Positions 43,560 through 54,958 of a DNA stretch of 64,000 bases are shown in pieces. Source of the DNA: Tetraselmis striata (taxonomy: Eukaryota > Chlorophyta > Chlorodendrophyceae > Chlorodendrales > Chlorodendraceae). Under the pieces are notes generated by a model. That model ran no database searches, was not told the origin of the DNA, and saw only the letters and a list, made by a program, of their open reading frames with translations. Each line of letters begins with the position of its first letter. Position 1 is the first letter of the stretch. Location: NCBI GenBank assembly GCA_006384855.1, contig VCJN01002610.1:1-64000 (forward strand), read 5' to 3'. The translations under genes and the position numbers were made by a program.

Positions 43560-43960
43560 TGGCAACTCTAACATTCCACCCCGGCTCCAAAACTAGACCT
43601 ACGGGATGCGCAGAGGGAAGCTGACAGGATATTTAGCGGACTGGGCACAATAATCAGTTTTTGCGAGCATTTGTCGGAGGGAAGGGCTTTACGGGCAAAA
43701 CTGTGCAACAACAGGCGTTTCAGGTTAACATATGGCTCCCATGAACTATGGACAACGGGATGGCAGTCCATAGCAGGAGGCAGTCGGAGTTGGCAGGGCT
43801 GCGAGAATATTTCGTGACGATGGGATAAGGGCCAATGTAACGGAAATTTCGAACATGACGCTTGCAAAGCATTATGTGTTCGCGTTGGCATTCAGACTTT
43901 CTTGCCGTCATGGAATCTATAGGGGCGACGAGGTCTACGGTTGGCATATGCTACTTGGCA
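43560..43960 (-). pseudogene. Gypsy family 2 remnant: integrase end, chromodomain, LTR edge
   Basis: Minus-strand fragments read FRYIGPYPIVTKYSRSPAN (integrase C-terminal module) and SWEPYVNLKRLLLHSFARKA (chromodomain end). A GCCGGGGTGGAATGTTAGAG purine tract and LTR start follow. The same words recur at 53155-53730 in better condition, so both are copies of one family. This copy has lost the segment between the two modules. Confidence 0.7.
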
Positions 43961-44470
43961 GGCATTGGCGAGCTTTAACTTTCATCCCTTGACTAAGGCG
44001 TGAGCATCCAGTATTTCTATACGGTGTCAATGCGATTCCCGGGGTTGACAGGTTGATGGCATAAGAACTTAGCGGGTGTGAGCGGGTTCCTGTCGTGGCG
44101 GGATTTAAATGGAGTGCATTTAATTGCGGAGTGGTTTTCATTGCTATAACTAAAATCGGCGAAGGGTAAGTTCTTGGGCGAGTCGCCATTACATAACGAG
44201 CCGAACAAGCGGAATCGATTTTGCCAAACCGAGGTGAAGCGGGGATCGTGGTCTTATGTTATTGTGGTGGCAGAGAATATTATCAATGAAGCGCGGCAGC
44301 AGGTGCTGTTAATGAACACTGTTGGCCAATCAGCGACCCCCCCCCCCCCCCCCTGTATCGACTGTTTCCTCGACGATTCTGTTTGAAAACCGCTATTGCC
44401 ACCTGCCAATTGTCAAGCAGCACTGTAAGCGGGCAACGTTTTCTCTTGCAGTTGTGCCTATGCATGCCTA
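43961..44470. other. No gene supported
   Basis: Contains a C run at about 44338-44353. No domain seen. Confidence 0.4.
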
Positions 44471-44477
44471 ATTTCAG

Positions 44478-45465
44478 ACGCTGGCGTGCTGGCGGGAAGG
44501 CTGGTGAAGCAGCAGCTGTCCGCCTCTGGGTACACGGCTGCGCTGCTCAGTGTGAACCACATGCTGCCAGTGCCAATGAATCCCGGCTCTGCTGACGCAT
44601 CCACTCTGTGTGTGTTTCGCCAACTTCGATAGGCGTTGGCGGCCTGATGGCCCTGACGCTCTGGTTCTCGCTGAATCACGACTTCTTGGCAGGGTCCGGA
44701 CAGCTTGGCCGTTGGCAAGTTCTGACCAACCCTGATAATGTTGCATCACACCCCGGAGTCCACCGTCAAGCGTGGCATGATGCGGTGCTTGGGCGCCCTG
44801 GCCCAAGACATATGGGCCAGCCAAGGCGTCGTCTCCTTTGCCATCTGCTTAATCCCCAGCCAGCTAGCGTGGCTCCGGGTGGTCCGCATTGGTGCGGCTA
44901 GCGGGACCGGCTGCTGGGTCATCCCAGTCCCCAGACGCCGTACAGCATAGACATTGTTGATCTGGACCACTTCATTCATCAGGCCGGGCTCACGATGCAA
45001 ATCATATCGATAAACCAGAGCGTCACGTCCGCGACGCTGCTCAACTTTGTCGCGGCTTGAGTACTGGCCTATGTCATCGGCGCCGTTGCGGCCATCATCA
45101 TCGCGACTCTGATATTCCCCGACAGCGGGTTTGTGGCTGCAGAGAGTAAGTGGAGTCCTGCTTTGCATCAGACCACGCACCCGTGTCGGCTGTGTGCCCC
45201 AGTCTCCCGCCCAATGACTGCGCTGTCTGCACCTGCCTGATGCGGCTGCTCAGCTGCCATGTTGTTTGACCGCGTCATCAGCCAACTGGGCGAGTTACAA
45301 ATGGCGGTGGCAATATTACCACTGGCTTTGTGCGTGGTGTGGGCGGGGAGAGTGCTCGCATCGATGTGGTGCCTGCACGAGCAATGGCAAGATTTGATGC
45401 CGCGGTGGCAGTCCGCAAATATGCATATACCTATACACATTTTCCCCTACCTCTTGGGTTGAGCG
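44478..45465 (+). CDS. Possible spliced membrane-protein gene, perhaps decayed
   Basis: An exon after CTAATTTCAG (44478) reads DAGVLAGRLVKQQLSASGYT then AALLSVNHMLPVPM. A second stretch up to a GTAAGT donor at 45148 reads TMQIISINQSVTSATLLNFV followed, after an in-frame TGA, by VLAYVIGAVAAIIIATLIFP, a clear membrane helix. The pattern is faintly like FUSC/ALMT-type transporters (helix ending in a [LI]FP box). The TGA near 45058 and frame changes suggest a pseudogene or a wrong exon model. Confidence 0.3.
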
Positions 45466-45590
45466 GAGGAAAAGGAGAGCCGCGTCCGAAATGACCTGGA
45501 ATACGCGAGAATCAATACCGGTTGCAATACGGTTCTATCACGGATTTTTAGGCGTCCGTCCTCCGTCCTCCGTCCTCCGTCCGTCCTCCA

Positions 45591-45818
45591 GTGCTGCGTC
45601 TTCGCGTATGAACCGTCATACGTTCGATCTGTGCTCGTTTGATTTCTAGGCACTCCTACCACAGTCCGTAAAAATCCTGCGACTAAGACGAATCTATCGT
45701 GAATTATACCGGAAACATACTGCAAAAATCACGAATGTCCGTCCTTCGTCCTCCTGTGCTGCGTCTTCGCGTATGAACCGTCATACGTTCGATCTGTGCT
45801 CGTTTGATTTCTAGGCAC
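45591..45818. repeat. Exact 63-bp direct repeat with GTCCTCC minisatellite
   Basis: The sequence from GTGCTGCGTCTTCGCGTATG to TTTCTAGGCAC at 45591-45653 recurs at 45756-45818. A GTCCTCC short tandem repeat precedes the first copy (45553-45590) and a shorter one precedes the second. Confidence 0.85.
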
Positions 45819-46736
45819 ACCTCCGAAGACGGCGAGATTCTGAATGGATGCGCGTGTATTCTAGCCCAGGCACGTCATGTATTCGTCTGAAACGCCAAAA
45901 TAACGCGGTACCGCAGCGCGTTTTTACTGCTGAATCGGCAAGCGAGACTCGCCCTCTATATTTATACAGCGACTATATACACGGTGGTCCGAGGATATGC
46001 TGCAACATGATGGTGTAAAAAGGGGTCGCCGCGGTGCGGGGGCAGTCCGCCGACCCGGGGCCCGGCGTCCGTCGACGGACGGGCGACGGTCGAGCGGCGG
46101 CGTCCGGCGTCCGGTGCCGGTACAGGCGGCGGGCGTGGCGATTCGCGCCGTGCCCGCCCCGTAGACCTGACGACCGGCCCGACCTGCGCGGCCTCGTGCG
46201 GGATGCGGGCCGCCCGTAGGCGGCTTGTACTGTATTGCTGATCTTGCAGTGCTACCTTTTTTTTTTTTTTTGGGTAATACCACTTTTAGCGGTGGGTTGT
46301 GTACCGGCCTTTTTGTAATGCACACCAGTGGTCGGCGGCCCGCTTTTACGCGGCTTGCAGATTTAATCTGTGTTACAAAATAATACGTCTCTGTTGAAAA
46401 ACAATAAATTACTGACGAAAAAAAATAAATTACTGGCGAAAAAAAAATACTGACAAATCTAACGCTAATAAAAGCATTATTACCCGGAAACAACAGTAGT
46501 ACAAGATCAACAGTCCGAGCCGGCTAAAAGCGGCCCGCATCCCGCACCACGCTCAACCCAAGAGGTAGGGGCACCTCCACAAATCCCCGGCGCGAAGCGC
46601 CGCTTAGTACATATATACATATGAATATATGCATGTGACCCCCCCCCCCCCCGCCTCCTTCTTCCCTTCCTTGCCCTTGTGATGTTTCCAGTGTTGACTT
46701 TGCTGACTATATATGCTGGCAATGCGATGTCCGCAG
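45819..46736. other. No gene supported; A-rich and C-run stretches
   Basis: Holds A-rich segments near 46400-46450, a T run near 46258-46271 and a C run near 46639-46652. No domain seen. Confidence 0.4.
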
Positions 46737-47496
46737 GTAGTCCCGACGGATGACACGGCTGCTGCACTTCAACCCGCAAGTCGCGCCAAGTCGGAGCTGT
46801 CGGCATGTGCATGGCTCCTGGATGCAGCCAGCCGGCACTTGGCTCAGGCGCAGCAGGACAGCATCAGGTGGGTGCTGGTGGGATTCTCGCGCTCGATCCA
46901 CCTCATCTCATGAAGCCTTGAAGCCGCATAAAGCCAACGCCCTTCCACACAAAATTGCAAATGGGCATCCCTTTATCCGCAGCCTTGCAGCCCTGGCCAA
47001 TGCCGCTGAAGCAACGCGCGAGGTGCGCGGCCTTACAGCAAGCCACAAACTCCACAAGATGATTCCCCCTTCTGGATGTCAAGGGCTCTCACGGCCGCTG
47101 TGTGTTTGTATGATGTTACCACGGGGGTTTCTGTCCCGGGCAAACCGCATTCACGATCTATCACTTATACTGGCACGCGAGGTACGCATGCGTGCAAGCC
47201 TGTATGCACAGTGACCATCCACAGCATCCATTGTACAGGGCACGCTTCTCTTACAAATGCGTGGTTGTAAGTGCGGCTCCATCCGCTGCCGGCGCTTTGT
47301 TGCGCACACAGCGACTGCGTGACAACCGACGAGTGGAGCGGCATGCGGCCACTCTCCACGACCAGACCGGCAACCTGCGATCCAGCATGGTGTTCTACAG
47401 GTGCTGCAGGCCTCCGCAGACCAGCAGATTCGCGAAGACGACATGCAGCGGTTGCTGGCCAGCCACTCACCTCCGGGCTTTCTGAAGCGATGCTGA
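46737..47496 (+). CDS. Spliced helical protein, partial model
   Basis: Exon 46737-46867 (VVPTDDTAAALQPASRAKSE..., AWLLDAASRHLAQAQQDSI) joins in phase to 46983-47022 (SLAALANAAEATRE), with good GT and AG borders. Further down, a terminal stretch ends VLQASADQQIREDDMQRLLA then SHSPPGFLKRC with TGA at 47494-47496. Its link to the earlier exons is unclear in phase. The protein is Ala/Gln-rich and helical. No family recognised. Confidence 0.4.
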
Positions 47497-48276
47497 AAAT
47501 ACTGACTGTTGTGAGAAGCAGCCCAGGCTGTCCCCCTAGTTCCTAACAAACACATCACCCACACGGCATACTCCCTCATCCGTGCCGTTATCGAGCTTGC
47601 ACACTAAAGAGCCCCCTCCCCAAAACATCATCGTGCCGCCTGCATCGCCCGCAAACATGGGAGGTATGCAACCATGCCGTTGCCTGTGATGTGCCAATCT
47701 TCTGTCGACTCAGTCCCGCCTGGCTGCTTGAGCTACCCTCGCTGCGCCGTCTCACAGCTCGAAAGTGAGAATGTTTCTAGCGTTGCAACAATTCACGGCA
47801 ACGCATGGTGGCTGGCTTCCAACCCAAACACGCATCATATGTCTACTCCTTCCGCATATAGCTGGTTCCACACAATGGGGGAGACCGGTGCTCGCCTGTG
47901 TCTATAATAAGGAAGTGAGAAATGGATGAAAAGGGAGTATACCATGGCCACATGCTGTGCGGGAAAAGGTCGGTTTGCTACAGTTCCCACAGTGACATTA
48001 AGTCTGCAGTGAACCCCCTAATAATGAGCTCATCCCTATAGTGAACAAGGGGGAGGGGACCATAAACAAGCGGGTCAGTACTCACTCCGTACCCTTTGAT
48101 GAACCTATAGTGAACAGAGGAGAGAGGCTCAAAATGTTCATCATAGAGGCAGTGTTACTGTATTACCAGTCACAGCGTTTCTGTTATGACGACACCGTAC
48201 TGCTTGACGTCGCTGATAGAGTAGTCGCCGTCCATGTATGCCGCATTCCTTACCGCACCATCCACACTCCAGCACG
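47497..48276. other. No gene supported
   Basis: No recognisable domain. It lies between convergent plus- and minus-strand genes and probably contains both 3' ends. Confidence 0.4.
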
Positions 48277-50492
48277 CTAGCTCAGACCAGTAAGTGTCAT
48301 TGGCGGCGGGTTGCTTTGCGTAGCAGGGGCTGCCCATGCCAGTTTCCTGAGGGTCGACGGGTTTGCAGGGATGGCACCTTCTGCTGCTGCGCTATTGAAC
48401 ATGGCAGCAGCACACTTGAAATCCGCCAAGTGCACGTCCCTTAACGCGGTGCTTGCTGTAGGAGACGATGCATTCCCAATTTCCTCCAGTTCCAAGGCCC
48501 GTCTCAGTCTTGCTTGACCGTCGGGTGCTTGCAATGTAGGTGAAGAAGGCAGCGGTACGATCGGATTAGTGATGCTAGCACTTGCAAGCTGCACCGGGCC
48601 ATTCTCAATGGCAATGCGCTGCGAGATTCTTGTGTCCCGGCTTGCTTCCAGGAGCTGAGCCGCCGCATCCGAGGCAAGCATCTGCGTGACTAGGCGTGGC
48701 CGCATCCCGTCGTCATCATTCGCTTTGCAGCTGAAGCTCTTCCCGCTGCCCAGGATTGCTGGTACCACGTCGTATCGGAAGTGTGCCAACCAAGTAGTGT
48801 GGAAATAGTACCCTCCGGGGGTCCAGGCTCCTTGTGGAACTGCACCTCGGTGGTTAATCTCGTCATTATTTGCCACATAGATGGTGGATACCCCCATGCC
48901 AGCCAATCGCCCTGCACTGTGATCGTAGAGAACTAGCTTGAAATATCGGCGGCGTAAGCAGAAGCGGAGGCGGGTCCATCCGTGACCAGTGATGGCATCC
49001 ACGTAGATGTTTGTCCCCTCCTGCCGCACCAGCTCGCCTTGCGGGATGGCCTGACAAGCGTACCTAAAGCTGGAGCGAGCCGCCAAGCTTGGCAGCTGAT
49101 GTTCAGCCATTTCCCGAGCGAGAGCCGAATCGACCCAGCTTCTCCATCTGTTTGGTGCGTCCAGTAGTGGGTGTGCCTGTCCCGTTTCCAAAAGTCCAGA
49201 CGTGAATTGATGATGGGTGCTACTTGGTGGTGATGGCAGGTCAATCGTAGCTGGACATGCTACAATCAGCGCGAAGACAAGGGTTTGTTCCTGTATCATA
49301 TGGGGAGAGCAGTGAGTGGTGGTCGAGGGCCCACCGTCATTGTTCTATATGTCACGCACCTGGAGACGTTTCACAAGTTGCGGTGTCCTGAAGCACGGTA
49401 GATTGACAATGTCCATCGGCAACATGAATGAAGGGTCCCCGAAGAACACACCAGCCTGTTGGGTTGGCAGGCGGTAGTCAGTTGCCCCACACTTACACAA
49501 CGATGACGAACATGGCGATTGTGCCGGACGCGCGATTGCCACAGCGTATTACATCATGATGCACCATCACCTCCTTCAGGGCATGTGCTACAAACTTCGA
49601 ACAAAACATTCTTGGATGTTCCACATCGCTCTGCCCTTCCTCGTCACTTACTCCCGGGGAAGCGCTCCCTGCATCAAGTCCTCGGCGGGCAGCGTGCAGT
49701 GCCGGATTCTTCAGGTAGTCCATGCCGGCACGATATGCCCCGGCAAACGTCCAGCCTGATCGCGCAGTGGCATGTGTGTGCAGAAAGGTACACAGCGCCG
49801 CCTCGTTCCCCTGCCGCAGGTGCCGCTTCAGCCGCAAAATCCACACGTCGCCCGTGAACTCCATCACTCGCTGCTCCAGGTCAAAGCAGTGCGTGCCAAC
49901 ATAGTTGTCACTGCCGTGCAGCAGGTCGACTGTGCCGTCGGTATTCTGCGGGAGCGAACCCGGCGCCGTTCCATTTAGTTGCCAGTCGCAGTTGTGCCGG
50001 CAAGGATGCGATGTCCCCAACACCCAGCGTGTCCGGATTTACCCGGTTGATGCGTTAGCCCCTCGGGTGAATGAGGCAATGGTCTAAGGGCTATGCCAGG
50101 CCTACGACTGCAGTTGGCGCTCGAGGCCAATTGCTGGGGCGGCTTCGGCCGATGTCCCGGGGCGAACTTATACCCTGTTCGCAAAAGGTGGGCCGTGCAA
50201 TGATATTTTTTAAATAGGAACCGCATGTAGGGTTTCGACTGCTGCCACTCACCTTGGTGGACTCATAGAGCACCGGCTGGCCGTAACTCATGGGCAGTGG
50301 ACCCACGATTCCCACATGAGAGAAGGAGGATTCTGTCATGATCTTGGTGAAAGCGCTTGCGTTTGTCCTCGCACTGAAGACGATGCAGTCGCCTGCTTTC
50401 GCGAGCTGTAGGCGGGCCAAGCGGTGGAATGCGCCGTTGCCCTGCGACCTGCTCGGGGAGCGTAACGCAACTCCCAGCTTTTGTAACGCCAT
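48277..50492 (-). CDS. Permuted papain-fold (NlpC/P60-like) cysteine hydrolase
   Basis: Four exons join in phase to about 598 residues: 50492-50253, 49945-49499, 49455-49360 and 49290-48277. The second donor is the GTGTAAG site; the neighbouring GTAAGT would break phase. Residues 31-80 read AKAGDCIVFSARTN..., SSFSHVGIVG and VLYEST, the start of permuted papain-like hydrolases, with His59 in SHVGI. Residues 190-206 (HPRMFCSKFVAHALKEV) hold the likely nucleophile Cys195 in an F-C-S-K-F-V helix. FGDPSFMLPMDIVNLPC follows. The C-terminal ~340 residues contain FKLVLYDHSAGRLAGMGVST and GGYYFHTTWLAHFRYDV; I do not recognise that part. Related enzymes act on lipids or peptide bonds; the substrate is unknown. 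No breaks seen. Confidence 0.7.
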
Positions 50493-51963
50493 ATTTGTGC
50501 TCACGACGACCCTTGCATATCGGCTAAACGGAAGGCATTATATGTATGCGCGGCCGGCTATGGGCGAAATTATCGATGTGCAGCACTAGCATCCTTGATG
50601 GATGGGGAGTCAGTTGAATGACCGTCGCATGCAGCTGCTGCCGGCACGCTGTTGCCAACGATGTCTACTACATCAACGCGTGGCGAGTACGTGTAGTCTG
50701 TAAGGATTGATGCCGTGACGAACTTTACATGCGTGAGGATACCCTCACTGCTAGCCCTAATCATCAAAGCACACTAGGCGCGTAGCGCGCGCCCGTCTGA
50801 TGACGGGCTGCGCCCGCGCCCTGTCTGCCACATCGCGCCTTCTGATATCTCATATAGTCGTTATCTTCTGATATATCGGGCACGGCGCCTGTCGGCCTGT
50901 AACCATAATATACTCCACCATCACATCAGTGGAATAGCACTCACTCTCTCCACCACGCGCACCTTCCCTCACATGTGGTGCTTCTACCTACTCGATCGCT
51001 CTCTCGCGAGCTTGAACCAACCATACCATACGCGCTTGTAGCGTAGTTACCGCGGGCGCCGGCAATTACCCCGCCGCATACTATACCAAGCTTCTTCGGA
51101 AGCCACCGTTTCAAGACTTCCCTGCCAAGAGGCAGCACTGTATACCATAACATGCTCGACTTCACAGTCGACCACAATACAACTCCACCCTCTCGTAAGG
51201 TGGACGCTCAGTCGCTCACGACATATCTTACGTTCTCGGCGACACTCTGGTGTCACTACTACGCCCAGAGCTTATTTCAGATTACCGAGGCGCGACGCTA
51301 TCAACCAGTGGAACTCGGAGCGTCAGTCTTCTTCTCCTTGTATGAGCCGAGTCGAGGTTAGTGGCCTATCAGGTAAGCCATCACCACCCCAAACCCATTT
51401 CATCCCCTACCGTCACATATCGACAACATAGCGACTATAGAACGTCAGCATACTATTCGGAAGCTGTACATTGTTGCGTCGGCTACGATAACCCAAACCG
51501 TATTGAGCCCATTGAGGCCTGAAATTAAAACTATATCTTGCAGGTCGAACCCTGACTGTGTCAACTATATCTTGAACAATATCGTTGCCTGAATGGCAGT
51601 TGCGGACGAAATGATACACAATCAGCCCACTAGGGTTGAATACGGTAGCTCCTCAATGAGTGGGGATGAACAATCACCATCATATGTATGTTGCTATCGT
51701 GTTGCATAATACGCCAGCCGACAATATTGACAAGCAACTTGATGTTGCTATCGTACCACATGTCCATCTGGGCCGTTCATTTTGTTTTGTTACCATATGC
51801 TCGGTCGAACCCACAGGGAACGATAATCGATACAGCAATCGATGATGTCTGTCTGGCACAACTGAATTTAGTGGTATTAGAACATCATCTGTGCCTCAGT
51901 CATTGTTGGTCAGATGGTTGACATAACAAATTATGATATACCCCAGCATGACAAAAACCGTAA
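50493..51963. other. No firm gene
   Basis: A short minus-strand frame at 50580-50764 (FVTASILTDYTYSPRVDVVD, IVGNSVPAAAACD) looks coding and could be an upstream exon of the peptidase gene. The junction is unclear. The rest, increasingly AT-rich, shows nothing recognisable. Confidence 0.35.
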
Positions 51964-52107
51964 CCCATGGCCTGACAAGTTTCTCATTGCAATATATGGC
52001 CCGAAGCTACCATTCAAATTGTTTTATCAGTTGGTAACCCATGGCCTGACAAGTTTCTCATTGCAATATATGGCCCGAAGCTACCATCCAAATTGTTTTA
52101 TTAATTG
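51962..52107 (+). repeat. Tandem duplication, ~73-bp unit
   Basis: Two adjacent copies begin TAACCCATGGCCTGACAAGT and end near TTTTAT.A.TTGG, with only a few differences. Confidence 0.85.
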
Positions 52108-52470
52108 GTCCCAGATGGGCCGACGCGAACTACCCTCCGATCGCGTCGACTCGAACACGAGAGCCGACCTCTACTATACGTTACCATATATCATGGCGGA
52201 AATTGTTTCACACTGTGTTCCATCATTACGATAATGAAATTTACTTTAATGGTGAACTGCACCAAAGATATGATCGGATCATAGAAAGCTTTGCAAACTA
52301 TATTTACAAAATCGATCAATACTTTTTTATAACTATATGCCTTTTCTTTAGGCTAACTGCTCAGCCTACTGGCAATACCTGCTAAATGTGCAAGATGAAA
52401 CATAATCCAATTGAACATATTCCGCAGGAACAGCAAATCCCTGAGGTATCACAAATAGGTCACGCTCTGC

Positions 52471-53055
52471 TTGACCTGCATGTTTTGCAATATCATAATG
52501 CATGCCAACCCGAGGGTCTATCTGGCGAGCGTAGGCTGCCTGCCAGAAGGGGGGGAAGAAGTAATGTCACAACCTCCCCAGGATCGATATAATGAGCAGG
52601 CTAGTGAGACAGAGCATGGCGAGCAAATCATAAATACTAACGATATGTTCCCATATGGATACTTAACATATTACAATATGCTGCGAGATGACAGCGACCA
52701 TATCCAAAACATTATCCTGGGTTTTCAATTCAGTGAATCAAATGATAACATATTTAAACTCAGACAAGCGGGCGGACTAGTCCTCCCTTATGTGGACTCA
52801 GACCTTGCACCGCATAAAGATATGGCGTTGAGTATTGAACATAACCAGGGTTGGAATGCCGGCCTTGTGGACATGCTGGCTGACTTTGTTAAAGTATGGT
52901 CAGATAATATCTTGACACAGTTTCATGGGCTAAACAAGCATGCAGTCGCAGAAGATCCTCAGCAAAGAATATTGTTGCAGTTGCAGTACATCGATAGTGT
53001 GCTTGCAATTGCACCACCAAAGCCAGCCAATACTGCTATCATAATGTTCCACTAA
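52471..53055 (+). CDS. Unidentified ORF upstream of the gypsy remnant
   Basis: A 194-residue open frame; the first good Met is at 52564 (MSQPPQDRYNEQASE), giving 164 residues. It is acidic, with aromatic-rich segments (DMFPYGYLTYYNMLRDDSDH, IILGFQFSESNDNIF) and a helical end (MLADFVKVWSDNILTQFHG). No known domain seen. It lies 100 bp before the gypsy family 2 integrase end on the same strand, so it may be that element's gag-like product joined to the pol end by a large internal deletion. It could also be a host gene. Confidence 0.45.
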   Translation: MTCMFCNIIMHANPRVYLASVGCLPEGGEEVMSQPPQDRYNEQASETEHGEQIINTNDMFPYGYLTYYNMLRDDSDHIQNIILGFQFSESNDNIFKLRQAGGLVLPYVDSDLAPHKDMALSIEHNQGWNAGLVDMLADFVKVWSDNILTQFHGLNKHAVAEDPQQRILLQLQYIDSVLAIAPPKPANTAIIMFH

Positions 53056-53154
53056 CGAATAACGAATACAAGTAAGACACCCACGCCATGATATTTCGGA
53101 AAACTAAAACTCGCCGACGCGTGTCACATCGCTTACGCCAACCGTAAACACGCC

Positions 53155-53685
53155 CCGATGAATTTCACAAAGGCGACCGGGTGTGGATGTTCACACAACA
53201 CCTTTGCTCCGCAATCCACCCGTTCGGAAATTTCGTCAACGCTATATCGGCCCATACCCAATCGTCCGCAAAATTTCCTGACAAGCCTACCAACTTCGCA
53301 TGCCTCCCGCTGTGGACTGCCATCCCGTATCCCACATCTCTCACCTTCGCCGTTGTAAATCCCCCAACATCCCCGCTGATATCATCCTTGGCCGAGTCGA
53401 GCGCCCGCAAGACGAAATTATCGTCGACGCCATCCGCGACCATAGCATAGACCAACAATCCATGCATCATGTCCGCGGCCATACCTCAGTCTTCTTAGTC
53501 TACGACGACTCCCACGACTCTTGGGAGCCGTTCGCCAATCTTAAGAAAATCGATATACTACACGATTACGCCCGCAAAACCGTTTCCCTCCGGCAAATGT
53601 TTTCTACAACCGATTATCGTGCCATGTCGTCCGCGAAACATCCTATCCGCGTTTCCCTTTATTTGCGTATCCCCTAGGACTACTC
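53155..53685 (+). pseudogene. Gypsy family 2 remnant: integrase end and chromodomain
   Basis: Contains a frame-shifted integrase C-terminal module (FHKGDRVWMFTQHLC; RYIGPYPIVRK; RMPPAVDCHPVSHISHLRR). A recognisable chromodomain follows (DEIIVDAIRDHSIDQQSM, FLVYDDSHDSWEPFANLKKI). No upstream integrase core, RT or protease is present. It is followed by a GGGATGGA purine tract and a TGTTAGGGTTAC LTR start. It is the same family as 43560-43960. Confidence 0.8.
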
Positions 53686-53709
53686 TTTAGGGCCGGGATG
53701 GAATGTTAG

Positions 53710-53772
53710 GGTTACCGCTATAACCCTACATGCATACTCATGCACATCATATTCGTAGACACATGCATGATC

Positions 53773-53824
<52 letters not shown>

Positions 53825-53846
53825 GAAGTAACTTGACAGTTGAATC
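53710..53846 (+). repeat. Partial LTR start of gypsy family 2 with AT microsatellite
   Basis: Starts TGTTAGGGTTACC after the purine tract and shares TGTTAG..TT.CC...TAACCCTAC.TGCAT.CTCAT with the copy near 43545-43575. An (AT)n run of about 40 bp follows at 53777-53817. Confidence 0.6.
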
Positions 53847-54389
53847 AGCGATGCGTCGATTTTTCAGAGAAAATTTCAAAAGAGCGAGTTCTATATCACT
53901 GGCCTACAGTTCCATGAATTGCATTGCAAGCGCTTTGAAGAACCGGCAACGAGCGTTTGCATTGCCAGCGCTCTGAAGTACCCGAGTTTTTTTTCCATTA
54001 CCAGCAGTGAGTAGCGAGTACTTGTACCAATACCAGCAGTACCAGCAATACTAGCAGCGAGTAGCGAGTACCAGTACCAGCAGCGAGCGTTCGCATTGCC
54101 AGCGCTTTGAAGTACTAGAGTTTTTTTTTCATTACCAGCAGCAAGTAGCGAGTACCGGTACTCATAGCCTCCCAACCGTGAGATTGTAATCGGACGGCTG
54201 TGTAATTAAGGACCGTGGGCAAGCGGGTGGGTGGGCGGGTGGGCGGGTGGGTGGGTGGATTATAGTACTTAGTAGTACATTCCAGTAGATAAGCGCTTTA
54301 GTCATGCATCTATAGGCCCGATCCGCTGCACTATACGGGTACCCGTACGGCAATAAAGCTCACCGCCGAAAAATCGACGCTTCGCTGGA
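53847..54389. mobile_element. Small inverted-repeat element (MITE-like)
   Basis: Ends read CAGCGATGCGTCGATTTTTC and, inverted, CAGCGAAGCGTCGATTTTTC, about 543 bp apart. Inside are tandem-like GCATTGCCAGCGCTTTGAAG and AGCGAGTACCAGTACCAGCA repeats and a GGGCGGGTGG run. No coding capacity. Confidence 0.65.
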
Positions 54390-54685
54390 TTATATATTAT
54401 ATTGTGTATTGTGTATATGCTATGTACATACTATGTATTTGCTTTGAAAAATAAAAACAAAAAACGAAAACAAAAAATGAAAATGAAAAAATAAATCGCA
54501 ACGATTTGATTGCATCGAAGATTCTACATTCAGTTGAAGCAATGGCGATTTAATATCAGCGACGGCTACTCCGGAAACGATCACATCGGAGACAATTACT
54601 TCGGAAACTAATATTTTATTACACTATTTCGCCGTCAAAATCTGTCGTGTCTGCTGAAAACATCGTGTAGCATACTCCCGTCGCC
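54390..54685. other. A/T-rich stretch, no gene
   Basis: Includes an A-rich segment with AAAACAAAAAACGAAAAC near 54450-54500 and short TCGGAGAC/TCGGAAAC repeats near 54570-54610. The left edge of the viral insertion probably lies here; I could not define a terminal repeat. Confidence 0.4.
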
Positions 54686-54958
54686 TTAAAGCTTTTGTAA
54701 GGCATACTCGTCCGGATACTCCTCCTTCGCCTTCTCGTGATTGAACTTGTTGCATTCTCTCCATGAGGCCATCGCAAAGCTATCACCGTCTCCGCTCATG
54801 AACTTTTTCACGTTTGGATGCTACTTGAAGTAGGCCGCAACTGTCTCCTTCGCTTTCACAAATGGCTTCAGTTCGTTCTCTAGCTTCTTCATCTTCGCGC
54901 GGTTTGCGTTCACCTTTGCAATCTCCTTCTTCACAAGCGACAGCGGTGGCGACGGCAT
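54686..54958 (-). pseudogene. Small basic protein of the integrated virus, split by one TAG
   Basis: A 90-residue frame (MPSPPLSLVKKEIAKVNANR..., LENELKPFVKAKETVAAYFK, then after TAG HPNVKKFMSGDGDSFAMASW and HEKAKEEYPDEYALQKL). One in-frame TAG at 54821-54823 interrupts an otherwise continuous, charged, helical protein. The frame on both sides of the stop looks coding. No family name is known to me; position and style fit a small gene of a Polinton-like virus. Confidence 0.55.

Noticed and set aside
41759..54823. Reassigned TAG codon (in-frame TAG in the XPG pseudogene and in a small viral gene)
   Set aside because: TAG is the natural stop of the transposon partner gene (ends EDDDM-TAG at 19902), and both TAG-bearing genes sit in decayed regions.
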